Shown: positions 8,095-16,772, numbered from the stretch's first letter. The stretch: 64,000 bases of DNA from Leptofilum sp965223285 (GCF_965223285.1 NZ_OZ244997.1:2852001-2916000); one strand, 5' to 3'. The notes: generated by a model from the letters alone, not told the origin. Made by a program: numbers and translations.

Positions 8095-8856
8095 TTAAAT
8101 GCGGTAATCCGCTTCTTCCTTCGGCCAAAGCCGCCAAATCACAATCAAATAAACCAGGCCAGACAGTAAGTAGACCGTGGGCAGACGGTCGGCTGGCGTA
8201 AGCACGGGCAACGGCCCCAGTGCCACCCAGACAGAAAAGCTGTGCAAGGTTTGAATAAGCAATGTGCCTAAAAAGCTGCCAGTACGCAATCGGATAAGGC
8301 CATAAAACACGCCCCACACCATAAAGTACAGCAGGCTCGGCAAATCGTTAGCGTATGCTTCCTGAAAAAGCACAAAGGCGACGGCTCCAAAGGCAACACC
8401 GCTGCCCACGGCTGCCGTCAGGCCGCCACGCCACTCCGCCAGACTGCGAAACAGCAGGCCGTAGGCCCATAGCTGCATAGCAAAGGCTTCAAACAGCAGC
8501 AGGTAAATGAAGCTGCGCCCTGATTCGGTCGCATCCAAATTGAGGGCAATAAAGGTGAAGCGAAACAGGAGAAATGCCAGCCAGCCTAACGTAGCGAACC
8601 CAATGCCGGCAAATAACGGCCGTCCGCCCCGCAAACCTAACCCCGGCAAGCCGTACCAAAACAGCCCTAAAAACCAGCTCGCGACGCCAACACCACCCAA
8701 AATCGGCGCATTGCTCCCTTGGCGACCGCCCAGAATCAAAGTAAAGGCAAGCGGCAGTAACAAAATAATAATAATGCGGAATACAACCGGCAGCGTAGTG
8801 CGTGCCGCCAGTTCATTTTGTTGATTGCTTCGTTGCAGTTTTGATTTTTTTGCCAT
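8095..8856 (-). CDS. CPBP-like multi-pass membrane protein with degenerate protease motifs
   Basis: About 253 residues with seven or eight hydrophobic segments. The C-terminal half resembles CPBP (CAAX-protease/bacteriocin-processing) intramembrane proteases: FEAFAMQLWAYGLLFRSLAEW where EExxxR would be, FGAVAFVLFQE in place of the FxxxH motif, and RTGSFLGTLLIQTLHSF ending in the conserved His. The first Glu pair and middle His are missing, so it may be a non-catalytic member. I start at MAKKSKLQRS (8856), which looks like a normal cytosolic N-terminus; an in-frame ATG at 8874 adds six residues. Neither start has a strong Shine-Dalgarno. Divergent from the MFS gene. Confidence 0.75.
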   Translation of the reverse strand: MAKKSKLQRSNQQNELAARTTLPVVFRIIIILLLPLAFTLILGGRQGSNAPILGGVGVASWFLGLFWYGLPGLGLRGGRPLFAGIGFATLGWLAFLLFRFTFIALNLDATESGRSFIYLLLFEAFAMQLWAYGLLFRSLAEWRGGLTAAVGSGVAFGAVAFVLFQEAYANDLPSLLYFMVWGVFYGLIRLRTGSFLGTLLIQTLHSFSVWVALGPLPVLTPADRLPTVYLLSGLVYLIVIWRLWPKEEADYRI

Positions 8857-8942
8857 ATGGCCTGATTGTAACATTGAATCTGGGGGGAAGCACTGGCGTG
8901 GATTGTGATTTTCCGGTTCTCTCCGCTAAACTCCCGACCACT

Positions 8943-10118
8943 ATGGAACAAAAACAGACCCGACTTTATTGGCAATTGGCACTCATTTCGCTGGCGCGAC
9001 TTTGCCTGAACACAGGCCTGCGCATGGTGTATCCCTTTGCCCCGGCTTTTGCCCGCCAGCTTGGGGTGCCGGTAACGGCCGTTTACCGTCTGGTCACTAT
9101 TCGCAATTTGGCAGGCTTTCTGAGTCCACTGTTTGGGCCACTTTCTGAGCGATTCGGCCGTCGCGCCATTTTGTTCGGAGCAATGATTGTCTTTAGCGCG
9201 GGCTGCCTGCTGGTTTGGCTGTGGCCCACTTACTGGCTGTTCGGCGCAGCCCTCATCGTCATCTCGGTAGCCAAGGTCGTGTACGACCCAGCCATGCAGG
9301 CCTATGTTGGAGAGACGGTTCCGTACAAACAGCGGGGCAAGGCGTTGGCTGTTACAGAACTTTCCTGGGCGGGAGCCTTGCTAGTGGGTGGCCCCCTGCT
9401 GGGCATTGCCATCGAGCGGCAGGGATGGTCCGCTGCGTTCTTCTGGCTGGGACTGTTTGGGGTGGTTACGGCCGTTTCCCTACGCAAATTTCTGCCCTCT
9501 GCCAACAAAACAGTTGGGGGGCGTGGGGCAAGTTTGGCGGATTACGGCCGTGTGGTGTGGCAAAACCCGGTCATTTGGGCTGCCATGCTGTACAACGTGC
9601 TTATCATGGCTGGCAACGAAACCATCTTCCTGGTGTTTGGCGACTGGATGGAGCTAAGTTTTGGCCTCAGCCTGCTGGCGTTGGGTGCTTCGGCTGGGGT
9701 CATTGGTGGGGCAGAAATTACGGGCGAACTGTTTGCCGGCTGGTCAGTAGACCGCTTCGGCAAGCGACCGGTCATCATCACCACGGGGCTGCTCAACGCC
9801 CTCGCCTGCCTGCTCATCCCGCTCACGGACGGCAACCTCACTGCCGCGCTGGTGGCCTACTTTGCCCTCTTCCTCACCTTTGAGATCACTATCGTTGGTG
9901 GCGTACCGCTGATGACAGAGATTGTGCCATCGGCTCGCAGCGTGGTCATGTCTAGCACCATCGCCGCTGGGGCACTGGGCCGCGCCCTTGGTTCCTGGCT
10001 TGGTCCGTTTTTGTTCAGTCAATTTGGTTTTTCCAGTAATGGCTGGGTTTCTGCTATGATTACGGCCGTAGCCACCCTGCTGCTAGCGTTGTGGATACGT
10101 GAAGCCCGCGACCAGTAA
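8943..10118 (+). CDS. Major facilitator superfamily transporter
   Basis: A 391-residue, 12-helix MFS permease, the usual size. It begins MEQKQTRLYWQLALISLARL; the loop between helices 2 and 3 carries a motif A variant, GPLSERFGRRAI, and the half-way repeat GWSVDRFGKRPVI appears between helices 8 and 9. The frame stays open upstream to 8802, but that stretch overlaps the divergent CPBP-like gene, and ATG 8943 matches the normal N-terminus just before helix 1. No Shine-Dalgarno is visible. Substrate unknown; drug or metabolite efflux is plausible but not shown. Four ACGGCCGT palindromes lie in the gene. Confidence 0.9.
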   Translation: MEQKQTRLYWQLALISLARLCLNTGLRMVYPFAPAFARQLGVPVTAVYRLVTIRNLAGFLSPLFGPLSERFGRRAILFGAMIVFSAGCLLVWLWPTYWLFGAALIVISVAKVVYDPAMQAYVGETVPYKQRGKALAVTELSWAGALLVGGPLLGIAIERQGWSAAFFWLGLFGVVTAVSLRKFLPSANKTVGGRGASLADYGRVVWQNPVIWAAMLYNVLIMAGNETIFLVFGDWMELSFGLSLLALGASAGVIGGAEITGELFAGWSVDRFGKRPVIITTGLLNALACLLIPLTDGNLTAALVAYFALFLTFEITIVGGVPLMTEIVPSARSVVMSSTIAAGALGRALGSWLGPFLFSQFGFSSNGWVSAMITAVATLLLALWIREARDQ

Positions 10119-10160
10119 ACAGTAGGTCAGTAATCAGTAAATCAGTGGTCAGTCGGTATG
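10119..10160. repeat. CAGTAATCAGT-type simple repeat
   Basis: Downstream of the MFS gene, variants of CAGTAATCAGTAAATCAGTG are iterated four times. The same word is found at about 14412 (GTCAGTAATCAGTT) and, inverted, at about 8073 (GTTACTGATTACTG), each time just after a gene end. Low-complexity intergenic repeat of unknown role. Confidence 0.55.
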
Positions 10161-10224
10161 CGAATTAATCGCTTTAGCTGAATACTAAAAAGTGGCTAAC
10201 TGGATACTTCAAAAGAGGAAAGTA

Positions 10225-10413
10225 ATGGAAATTCTACAAAATCTACAAGCTGAAGATATTACCCAACTGATTGTAATTGCGGCCGTTTTGCTTATTGTAC
10301 TTTTCCTGGCGCGGCTGGCGTTTAAGCTCACAGCGTCGTTGATGCGCATTGGCTGCCTCACAATCTTCTTCATCGTTGCGGCCGTGGCCTTGCTGCGGAT
10401 GTTCAGCGGCTAA
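10225..10413 (+). CDS. Small membrane protein, function unknown
   Basis: A 62-residue protein beginning MEILQNLQAEDITQLIVIAA, with one or two hydrophobic helices (residues about 14-32 and 40-58) separated by a short basic loop with ARLAFKLTASLMR. The start is chosen because AGAGGAAAG lies 5-9 bases upstream; the frame extends 11 codons further without support. It lies between the MFS gene and the ABC binding-protein operon on the same strand. I do not recognise a family; the clear ribosome-binding site and hydrophobic pattern support a real small gene. Confidence 0.65.
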   Translation: MEILQNLQAEDITQLIVIAAVLLIVLFLARLAFKLTASLMRIGCLTIFFIVAAVALLRMFSG

Positions 10414-10517
10414 CGCGCAATTTAGGCAAACTTTCCAAACCATTTTCCCAAACATCATCCAAACTTTAGGCAAATTGCCCAACGGCCGTTTCTCTCCATC
10501 ATCTTTTCCTTTCAAAA

Positions 10518-10546
10518 TTGGCTTATTCCATAAGCCATGTCATAAT
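10518..10546 (+). promoter_or_regulatory. Candidate sigma70-type promoter of the ABC operon, with inverted repeat
   Basis: TTGGCT (10518-10523) is separated by 17 bases from CATAAT (10541-10546), about 68 bases before the binding-protein start. A short inverted repeat GGCTTAT-TCC-ATAAGCC (10520-10536) overlaps the -35 and spacer and could be an operator for a repressor. Pattern match by eye only. Confidence 0.4.
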
Positions 10547-10613
10547 TAAGCCTTCCAAAAAGACGCCGCCAGAATCATCTGGCAACTTGCTTAACCACGA
10601 GGAGAATATTGAG

Positions 10614-12320
10614 ATGAAAAAACGAAACTTGATTTTGGTTTTAGTTCTGTTCCTGCTAGGGCTACTGCTTGTCGCCTGTGGTGGTGGGGAAGAACCTGCC
10701 TCCGATGAACCGGCCAACACTGACAGCAGCACTGAGGCAGATAGCGGCAGCGAAGCTGACAGTGACGGCGAAGAAGCCATGGACGATGAAGAAGCGATGG
10801 ATGATGACGAAGCCATGGACGACGAAAGTGGCTTGCCCGATTTGGGAGGCCGTGAAGTCACCATTGCCGTTGAAAACGCCTACCTTCCCTTCAACTACAT
10901 CGACCCCGACACGGGCGAACCGGCTGGCTGGGATTATGATGTATGGAATGAGATTTGCGGTTTGCTAAATTGCACCCCCGTCTACATTGAAGCAGGTTGG
11001 GAAGGCATGATCCAGGCCGTGGCTGATGGTCAGTACGATGCTGCTGCCGATGGCATCACCATTACCGAAGACCGCGCTGAAATCGTGGACTTCTCCAATG
11101 GCTACATCAACATTGAACAACGTCTGCTGGTTCGTCTAGATGAGGATCGCATCGAGAGCATCGAAAGCATCGTCAACGATGAATCCTTACTTCTGGGCAC
11201 GCAAACCGGCACAACAAACTACGAAACTGCGCTAGAGTATCTGCCCGAAGATCGCATTCAGGCGTTTGAGCAGTTCCCGTTTGCGGTGCAGGCACTTATC
11301 GCGGGAGACATTGATGCCGTTATCATCGACGAGGTAGCTGGGCAGGGTTACTTGGGCGAAAACGCGGATGCGCTCCAGCTGGTTGGTCCGTCCATGTCTA
11401 GTGACCAACTTGGCTTCATCTATCCACTGGGCAGCGACTTGGTTGAGCCGGTCAACGCGGCTCTGGCAGAACTGGCTGGCAATGGCTTTCTAGAAGAAGT
11501 AAATGCTGAATACTTTGGCCCTGGTTTCACCATCACCTACGACGATCTCTTCCCACCAGAAGAAGGTTCTGAGGATGAAGGTGCAGAGCTGCCCGACTTG
11601 GACGGCCGTGAAGTCACCATCGCCGTTGAAAACGCCTACCTTCCCTTCAACTACATCGACCCCGACACGGGCGAACCGGCTGGCTGGGATTACGACGTCT
11701 GGAATGAAATCTGTGCGCTCATAAACTGTACCCCAGTCTATGTAGAAGCAGGCTGGGAAGGCATGATCCAAGCCGTGGCCGATGGTCAGTACGACGCCGC
11801 GGCTGATGGCATCACCATCACCGAAGACCGTGCCGAAATTGTGGACTTCTCCAATGGCTACATCAACATCGAACAGCGTTTGCTGGTTCGTTTGGATGAG
11901 GACCGCATCGAAAGCATCGAAAGCATCGTTAACGATGAGTCCTTATTGCTGGGTACACAAACCGGCACAACCAATTACGAAACCGCTTTGGAGTATTTGC
12001 CCGAAGATCGTATTCAGGCATTTGAGCAGTTCCCGTTCGCGGTGCAGGCACTCATCGCTGGCGATATTGATGCCGTTATCATCGACGAAGTAGCTGGACA
12101 GGGCTACCTAGGCGAAAATGCCGACGAGCTTCAGCTTGTAGGTCCATCCATGTCCAGCGACCAGCTTGGCTTCATCTACCCACTGGGCAGTGACCTGGTT
12201 GAGCCGGTGAACGCAGCTCTGGCGGAATTGGCGCGAAGCGGCTTCCTGGAGGAAGTCAATCTGCAATATTTTGGCCCGAACTTCACGATTACTTACGACG
12301 ATTTGTTCCCGGAAGAGTAA
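10614..12320 (+). CDS. Tandem double-domain solute-binding lipoprotein (SBP_bac_3 x2)
   Basis: A 568-residue lipoprotein: signal peptide with lipobox LLVAC (lipidated Cys22), an acidic linker with repeated EAMDD units (about 54-71), then two SBP_bac_3 domains at about 74-316 and 326-568. The copies are almost identical and start at 10833 and 11589, a 756-base (252-codon) period. Each reads REVTIAVENAYLPFNYIDPD, later GYDAAADGITITEDR-like GQYDAAADGITIT, and IDAVIIDEVAGQGYL. This family binds polar amino acids for ABC import. The start has GAGGAG 9 bases upstream. Followed by permease and ATPase genes. A double binding domain on one lipid anchor is known elsewhere, but such high internal identity points to recent duplication or gene conversion. 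Confidence 0.95.
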   Translation: MKKRNLILVLVLFLLGLLLVACGGGEEPASDEPANTDSSTEADSGSEADSDGEEAMDDEEAMDDDEAMDDESGLPDLGGREVTIAVENAYLPFNYIDPDTGEPAGWDYDVWNEICGLLNCTPVYIEAGWEGMIQAVADGQYDAAADGITITEDRAEIVDFSNGYINIEQRLLVRLDEDRIESIESIVNDESLLLGTQTGTTNYETALEYLPEDRIQAFEQFPFAVQALIAGDIDAVIIDEVAGQGYLGENADALQLVGPSMSSDQLGFIYPLGSDLVEPVNAALAELAGNGFLEEVNAEYFGPGFTITYDDLFPPEEGSEDEGAELPDLDGREVTIAVENAYLPFNYIDPDTGEPAGWDYDVWNEICALINCTPVYVEAGWEGMIQAVADGQYDAAADGITITEDRAEIVDFSNGYINIEQRLLVRLDEDRIESIESIVNDESLLLGTQTGTTNYETALEYLPEDRIQAFEQFPFAVQALIAGDIDAVIIDEVAGQGYLGENADELQLVGPSMSSDQLGFIYPLGSDLVEPVNAALAELARSGFLEEVNLQYFGPNFTITYDDLFPEE

Positions 12321-12375
12321 CGGCCGTTTAACCCAAAATCTTATCACTTGTAATCCGTTACAAATGATGTAAGTT

Positions 12376-12414
12376 AGAAGCGCCAGTTATCATCTAATAG
12401 CTGGCGCTTCTTTG
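12376..12414 (+). terminator. Strong intercistronic hairpin between binding protein and permease
   Basis: Perfect 11-base stem AGAAGCGCCAG (12376-12386) and CTGGCGCTTCT (12401-12411) with a 14-base loop and a short T run. Placed between a binding-protein gene and its permease gene, it probably attenuates read-through or protects the upstream mRNA, so the binding protein is made in excess. Confidence 0.75.
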
Positions 12415-12510
12415 CATAACAATCAGCGACTTGAGCAAATCACAATTAAGAAGGCCTGCTTATTTTTAATATCTTCTTGTGATTTGCTATCTATCCTCAG
12501 GAGGCAAAAC

Positions 12511-13644
12511 ATGGCCGGACCCGATCCTGCTACCCCTTCATCGCTCGACAGTTCAAGTAATCGTCAAGCAGCCACCAACGACTGGCGCGACTTCCCCTGG
12601 TGGTTGGTCGCCATACTCACCTTTTTGGGCATTATGGCCTTCCTCATTATTCGGCAACCCGGCCCACATCTGTTGGTTCGGATCGCGGAAGCAGACGAAG
12701 CAGATACCGAAGAAGTCAGTTCCGCAGAATTCGATAATCTGAGAGGGGTGGTTAGAGACGATGAAGCCATTGTGGGTGTGCCCACAACCGGCGACGCATT
12801 GGACTTGGCAAATGAAGAGCTTGAAGAAGAACGCATTCGCACATTTACGGAACTAGACGAAGCGGCTCAAGCCTTAATAGACGGCGAGATTGATGCCGTT
12901 TTGCTAGACAGACGCACAGCACGCACCCTGGTTGCTGAAAACGAAGAAACATTGACCTCTGTCCTGGCAGTTCCCAATGCGTACAACGAAGCATTTGTTT
13001 TTATATTCCCTGGCATTACCACCACGTTGTATCTCACGTTGGGCGGCTTTGGGCTGGCCCTGGTTTTTGGTCTGCTGGCCGGGCTAGGCCGCATCAGCCA
13101 AAATCGGGTCATTCGCAATATTGCTATTACCTATGTGGAATTTATTCGCGGTGTACCCACATTGGTACTTATCCTCACTCTGGCTTTCGTCATCGTGCCG
13201 GCCGTCAGCGACAGCATCGGCATAGACAACCGCGATGTGTCAATTGAGCTGCGCGCTATTCTGGCTTTGGCTATCATTTATGGTGCGTTTCTGGCCGAGA
13301 TTTTCCGGGCTGGCATCGAGTCTATCTCTAAAGGCCAAATGGAAGCCGCTCGCTCGTTGGGCATGACCGCCCGGCAATCAATGCAATATATCATTCTGCC
13401 CCAGGCCATCCGCAACATCTCCCCAGCCTTGGGCAACGACTTTATTGCCATGCTCAAAGATTCTTCGCTGGCTTCGGTGCTAGCCGTGCGTGAACTCACG
13501 CAACGCTCGCGGCTGCACGCAGGCAGCACCTTTCGCTTCCCAGAAGCGTATCTGGTCATTGTATTTTTGTACCTGGCCATGACCATCACCCTCAGCCTGT
13601 TCTTACGCTGGTATGAACGGCGCATTCGTGTTGGAGAACAGTAA
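12511..13644 (+). CDS. Polar amino-acid ABC permease with a binding-protein half-lobe insert
   Basis: A 377-residue HisM/GlnP-type permease. After a cytosolic N-terminus and first helix (about 28-48) comes an extracytoplasmic stretch (about 76-160) that lines up with the second lobe of the neighbouring binding protein: RTFTELDEAAQALIDGEIDA against QAFEQFPFAVQALIAGDIDA, both followed by V(L/I)(L/I)D. Then the usual BPD_transp_1 core, FIRGVPTLVLIL (211-222), EIFRAGIESIS (263-273), the ATPase-docking EAARSLG (278-284) and ILPQAIRN. AGGAGG six bases before ATG 12511 fixes the start. Three bases separate it from the ATPase gene. The lobe segment is the odd part; the permease identity is secure. 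Confidence 0.92.
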   Translation: MAGPDPATPSSLDSSSNRQAATNDWRDFPWWLVAILTFLGIMAFLIIRQPGPHLLVRIAEADEADTEEVSSAEFDNLRGVVRDDEAIVGVPTTGDALDLANEELEEERIRTFTELDEAAQALIDGEIDAVLLDRRTARTLVAENEETLTSVLAVPNAYNEAFVFIFPGITTTLYLTLGGFGLALVFGLLAGLGRISQNRVIRNIAITYVEFIRGVPTLVLILTLAFVIVPAVSDSIGIDNRDVSIELRAILALAIIYGAFLAEIFRAGIESISKGQMEAARSLGMTARQSMQYIILPQAIRNISPALGNDFIAMLKDSSLASVLAVRELTQRSRLHAGSTFRFPEAYLVIVFLYLAMTITLSLFLRWYERRIRVGEQ

Positions 13645-13646
13645 TT

Positions 13647-14387
13647 ATGAACAATGAAATGATCGTCATTAAAGATTTGCATAAATATTTTGGCCAGATT
13701 GAAGCAGTCAAAGGGGTGGATTTAACTGTTCGGCAAGGGGAAGTGGTCATTATCATTGGCCCCAGCGGCTCTGGCAAAAGCACGGTACTCCGCTGCATTA
13801 ATCATCTGGAAACCCCCACCAGCGGCGGCATTTACATCGAAGGATTGCATCTGGAAGACAAAAGTACGGACATTAACGCTGTTCGGGCTGAAGTAGGCAT
13901 GGTGTTTCAGCAGTTCAATCTGTTTCCACACCTCACTGCACTGGAAAATGTGACCATCGCCCAGCGGCTGGTACGCAAACGGAACAAAGCGGAAGCGGAA
14001 CAAATTGGTATGGAGCAATTAACGCGGGTGGGCATCCCGGAAAAGGCCGATTCTTACCCGCGTCAGCTTTCTGGTGGGCAGCAGCAGCGGGTGGCCATTG
14101 CCCGTTCGTTGGCCATGAATCCCAAAATCATGCTGTTTGATGAGCCGACCAGTGCCCTGGACCCGGAAATGATCAAGGAAGTGCTAGACGTGATGCTTGA
14201 TTTGGCGAAAGAGGGAATGACGATGGTGGTGGTAACGCATGAGATGGGCTTTGCACGCTCGGCCGCGGACCGGATGGTGTTTATGGATGGGGGGCAAGTG
14301 GTTGAAATCGCCTCGCCGCATGATTTGTACAATAATCCGCAAAGTGATCGAACCAAGCTGTTCTTGAGCAAGATTTTGACGCACTGA
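13647..14387 (+). CDS. Polar amino-acid ABC transporter ATP-binding protein (GlnQ/HisP family)
   Basis: A 246-residue ATPase. Walker A GPSGSGKST is at 38-46, the Q-loop at VFQQFNLFPH (86-95), the ABC signature LSGGQQQR at 141-148, and Walker B with D-loop IMLFDEPTSALD at 161-172; the switch His is in VVTHEMGFAR. This pattern, with DEPTSALDPE, is the polar amino-acid uptake family. It drives the permease encoded just upstream and completes a three-gene importer (binding protein, permease, ATPase). Substrate (glutamine, glutamate, arginine or other) cannot be resolved from sequence. Confidence 0.95.
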   Translation: MNNEMIVIKDLHKYFGQIEAVKGVDLTVRQGEVVIIIGPSGSGKSTVLRCINHLETPTSGGIYIEGLHLEDKSTDINAVRAEVGMVFQQFNLFPHLTALENVTIAQRLVRKRNKAEAEQIGMEQLTRVGIPEKADSYPRQLSGGQQQRVAIARSLAMNPKIMLFDEPTSALDPEMIKEVLDVMLDLAKEGMTMVVVTHEMGFARSAADRMVFMDGGQVVEIASPHDLYNNPQSDRTKLFLSKILTH

Positions 14388-14433
14388 TTCCAGCAATCGA
14401 TAAACCCTGCGTCAGTAATCAGTTAAAAACTGC

Positions 14434-14461
14434 TTGACATCTGGGGCAAGGCTTGTATGAT
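14434..14461 (+). promoter_or_regulatory. Sigma70-like promoter of the CHAT-nuclease gene pair
   Basis: Consensus -35 TTGACA at 14434-14439, a 16-base spacer and -10 TATGAT at 14456-14461, about 50 bases before the CHAT start. This is the best promoter match noticed in the window and separates the CHAT-nuclease unit from the ABC operon. Confidence 0.65.
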
Positions 14462-14511
14462 GCAAATAGCCACGCCAAGTGCAACCAATCCACCATAAAG
14501 TGAGTGTTTTC

Positions 14512-15951
14512 ATGAATGAATACCGCCATTTGTATAGCCTTATCGAAGATGTTTTTGATCTGGACGGCATCCGCACGCTTTGTATAGAGCTGAAGTTTGA
14601 AACGGGCGTGGATATTAGCTTTGAAAATCTGGCTGGCGATACGATTCGGCGCAAATCGCAGGAGTTGCAGGAGTTTGCCCGGCGCAATGGCATCACGCCG
14701 GAGCTGTTGCAGGTAATCCACAGCCTTAAGCCGCGCATCGACCTGACAAAGTTTGGTGGACCTGAACCAGATTTGTCCAAGCCGGATCGGCCTACAAATA
14801 CAGGGGCTTCAAGTGGCGAAGCTGATAGTGCAGACGCTAAGCCAGAAATCCCGCAAACGGTCTACGACAATTTTGATATTACGATACGGCCGTCTGGCAC
14901 CCCCAATGCCTACCGCTTAGAAGCCGAATCACCCAATGGCGAAGCTTCAGCTGGCTTGCCACAGGTTTTCCCGTTTGAGGATGACGACTATCAATATCTG
15001 GCCAAGTCGCTGCGTGATGTGCAGATTTCTGAGCCGAAGTTTGCCAACGACATGGGCGAAATATTACGCAAGTTCTTGTTCCCCGGACCCATTCAGGAGT
15101 TGTTCACCACGACACTAAATGTCTCCCGGGCCAAAGGCAAAGACGGCATCCGGGTAAGGATTAATATTAACCAGGAATCGAGCGAGCTGTACCAGGTGCC
15201 GTGGGAATATTGCCGTGACGACAAATCATTTTTGTCGTTAAATGCAGACACGCCGCTGGTGCGATACATGCCCACAAATCGGGCACCCGCGCCCATCTCG
15301 GTGCCTTATCCGGTAAAGATTTTACTCGCTTGGGCAAATCCAGAAGATTTGGACAAGCTGGATGTTCAAAGCGAGATAGACGCTGTGAAGGGCGCACTGG
15401 CTCAGTTTGTCGATGAAGGAAAGGTTGTTATTGACGAATTGCCAAACGTATCGCCGACAACGCTGGTCTCTAAAGTGCGGCAAAATCCACCACATATTTT
15501 CCACTTTATTGGGCATGGGGCGTTGCTGCCACGTGGCGGCGGGGCTTTGGCGTTAGACAACGGCCGTAAATCCCATGTGATGCTAGATGGCGACCGGATG
15601 CTGCGGCTGTTTCAGGGGGACGATACCAAGCTGATCATCCTGAGTGCTTGCCAATCGGGAGCCACCTCGGACAAAGCAGAAAAATCGAGTTCAGCGCAGG
15701 CGTTTATGGGGTTGGCTCCTAAATTGGTTTGGGGTGGTCTGCCCGCCGTGGTGGCTATGCAGTACGATTTGCCAAACATTGCCGCCCAACCGTTTATGCA
15801 AACCCTGTACGAATTTTTAGCCTTGGGCAAACCGTTGGATACGGCCGTTACCGAAGCACGTATCGGCCTGGATTTCAACATCCTGGAGAGTCCCTACTGG
15901 GGCATTCCTGTGCTGTTCATGCGCTCGCCTGATGGCAACATTTGGGTCTGA
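14512..15951 (+). CDS. CHAT (caspase-like) protease with N-terminal death-like effector-associated domain
   Basis: A 479-residue protein. Residues about 5-75 (LYSLIEDVFDLDGIRTLCIE, then FENLAG and GITPELLQVIHSLKP) match the small helical effector-associated/death-like domains that recruit effectors in bacterial conflict systems. A linker rich in Ser, Asp and Pro follows (80-118), then a long middle region, and a C-terminal CHAT peptidase with catalytic His335 in FHFIGHG and Cys380 in LSACQSG, followed by VVAMQYDLP and YWGIPVLF. CHAT proteases are caspase relatives, known as targeted proteases in gasdermin and type III-E CRISPR systems. It has its own promoter, and its TGA overlaps the ATG of a nuclease gene (TGATG). 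A defence or cell-death role is inference. Confidence 0.9.
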   Translation: MNEYRHLYSLIEDVFDLDGIRTLCIELKFETGVDISFENLAGDTIRRKSQELQEFARRNGITPELLQVIHSLKPRIDLTKFGGPEPDLSKPDRPTNTGASSGEADSADAKPEIPQTVYDNFDITIRPSGTPNAYRLEAESPNGEASAGLPQVFPFEDDDYQYLAKSLRDVQISEPKFANDMGEILRKFLFPGPIQELFTTTLNVSRAKGKDGIRVRININQESSELYQVPWEYCRDDKSFLSLNADTPLVRYMPTNRAPAPISVPYPVKILLAWANPEDLDKLDVQSEIDAVKGALAQFVDEGKVVIDELPNVSPTTLVSKVRQNPPHIFHFIGHGALLPRGGGALALDNGRKSHVMLDGDRMLRLFQGDDTKLIILSACQSGATSDKAEKSSSAQAFMGLAPKLVWGGLPAVVAMQYDLPNIAAQPFMQTLYEFLALGKPLDTAVTEARIGLDFNILESPYWGIPVLFMRSPDGNIWV

Positions 15952-16772
15952 TGACCGAGCGACAAACCTTGAGCCAGTACAAGCTGGCTAACTTTCTGGC
16001 CTGCCAGCGTCGTTTTCAGCTAAGATATTTGCGCCGCTTGCCCTGGCCTGCCAGCCCATTGTCCGAACGCACTGAGCAATTGCTGCAACAGGGGCAAGAT
16101 TTTCACCAACTGTTGGAACGCCACTTTTTAGGGCTGACGATTGACAAGGCCACAATTGAAAACGGCCGTGTGCGCCATTGGTGGCAAACATTCCAAACCC
16201 ACAACCCGGCGCAACATTTCCCCAGCAACGCCCGCTTTTTGCCAGAAACTGGCCTGACGGTGCCATTGAGGAATCATTTGCTGTACGGCCGTTTCGATCT
16301 GCTGGTTATTGGTGAAGATGAGGCGGGACGGCCGTTTGCCCACCTGTTTGATTGGAAAACTGGACGCCCGATTGAAGCTGCGGAGCTGAACGGCCGTTGG
16401 CAAACCCGCCTCTATCTGGCGTTGTTGGCCGAAGGCAGCAACGCTTTTTGGCCGCAGGCCAAGTCAATCTCGCCTGAGCAAATCCGCCTAACCTACTGGT
16501 TTGTGCAAGAGCCAGACGCACCGGCCACCATTGGCTACAGCGCGGCGGCACATGCGGCAAATTGGGGCGAATTGCAGCAATTTGCCACGCAACTTGATGA
16601 GACCTTTGCCTTAGATGCCTGGCCCCTAACCGACGATTGGAACCATTGCCGCGAATGTGCTTACCAAAATTATTGTGGTCGGCAAGCGGCTGGCACGGCC
16701 ACGCCTGAATTAGACGAAGCTGAAGAGCCAGACATTCTCAATGAGCAGCTTCTCACCCCGGAACTACCTTGA
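15951..16772 (+). CDS. PD-(D/E)XK nuclease with Cas4/AddB-like iron-sulfur cysteines
   Basis: A 273-residue RecB-family (PDDEXK_1) nuclease. The core has H52 in GQDFHQLLERH, D116 in YGRFDLLVI, D134-W-K136 in LFDWKTGRP, and Q151 with Y155 in RWQTRLYLALL. A first Cys (C18, LACQRRFQLRYL) and a terminal cluster C233-x2-C236-x5-C242 (HCRECAYQNYC) match the 4Fe-4S arrangement of Cas4 and AddB. The start ATG overlaps the stop of the CHAT gene by one base, so translation is coupled. No cas, addA or helicase genes are nearby. It could be a repair exonuclease by family, or the effector or target of the CHAT protease by context. Confidence 0.88.
   Translation: MTERQTLSQYKLANFLACQRRFQLRYLRRLPWPASPLSERTEQLLQQGQDFHQLLERHFLGLTIDKATIENGRVRHWWQTFQTHNPAQHFPSNARFLPETGLTVPLRNHLLYGRFDLLVIGEDEAGRPFAHLFDWKTGRPIEAAELNGRWQTRLYLALLAEGSNAFWPQAKSISPEQIRLTYWFVQEPDAPATIGYSAAAHAANWGELQQFATQLDETFALDAWPLTDDWNHCRECAYQNYCGRQAAGTATPELDEAEEPDILNEQLLTPELP

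Noticed and set aside
10614..12320. Assembly error causing the doubled binding-protein domain
   Set aside because: The two halves differ at many synonymous positions and the joining linkers differ, which an artefact would not produce; read data could still check it.
15951..16772. Cas4 of a CRISPR-Cas locus
   Set aside because: The fold and cysteines match, but no repeats, spacers, cas1 or cas2 genes exist in the window.
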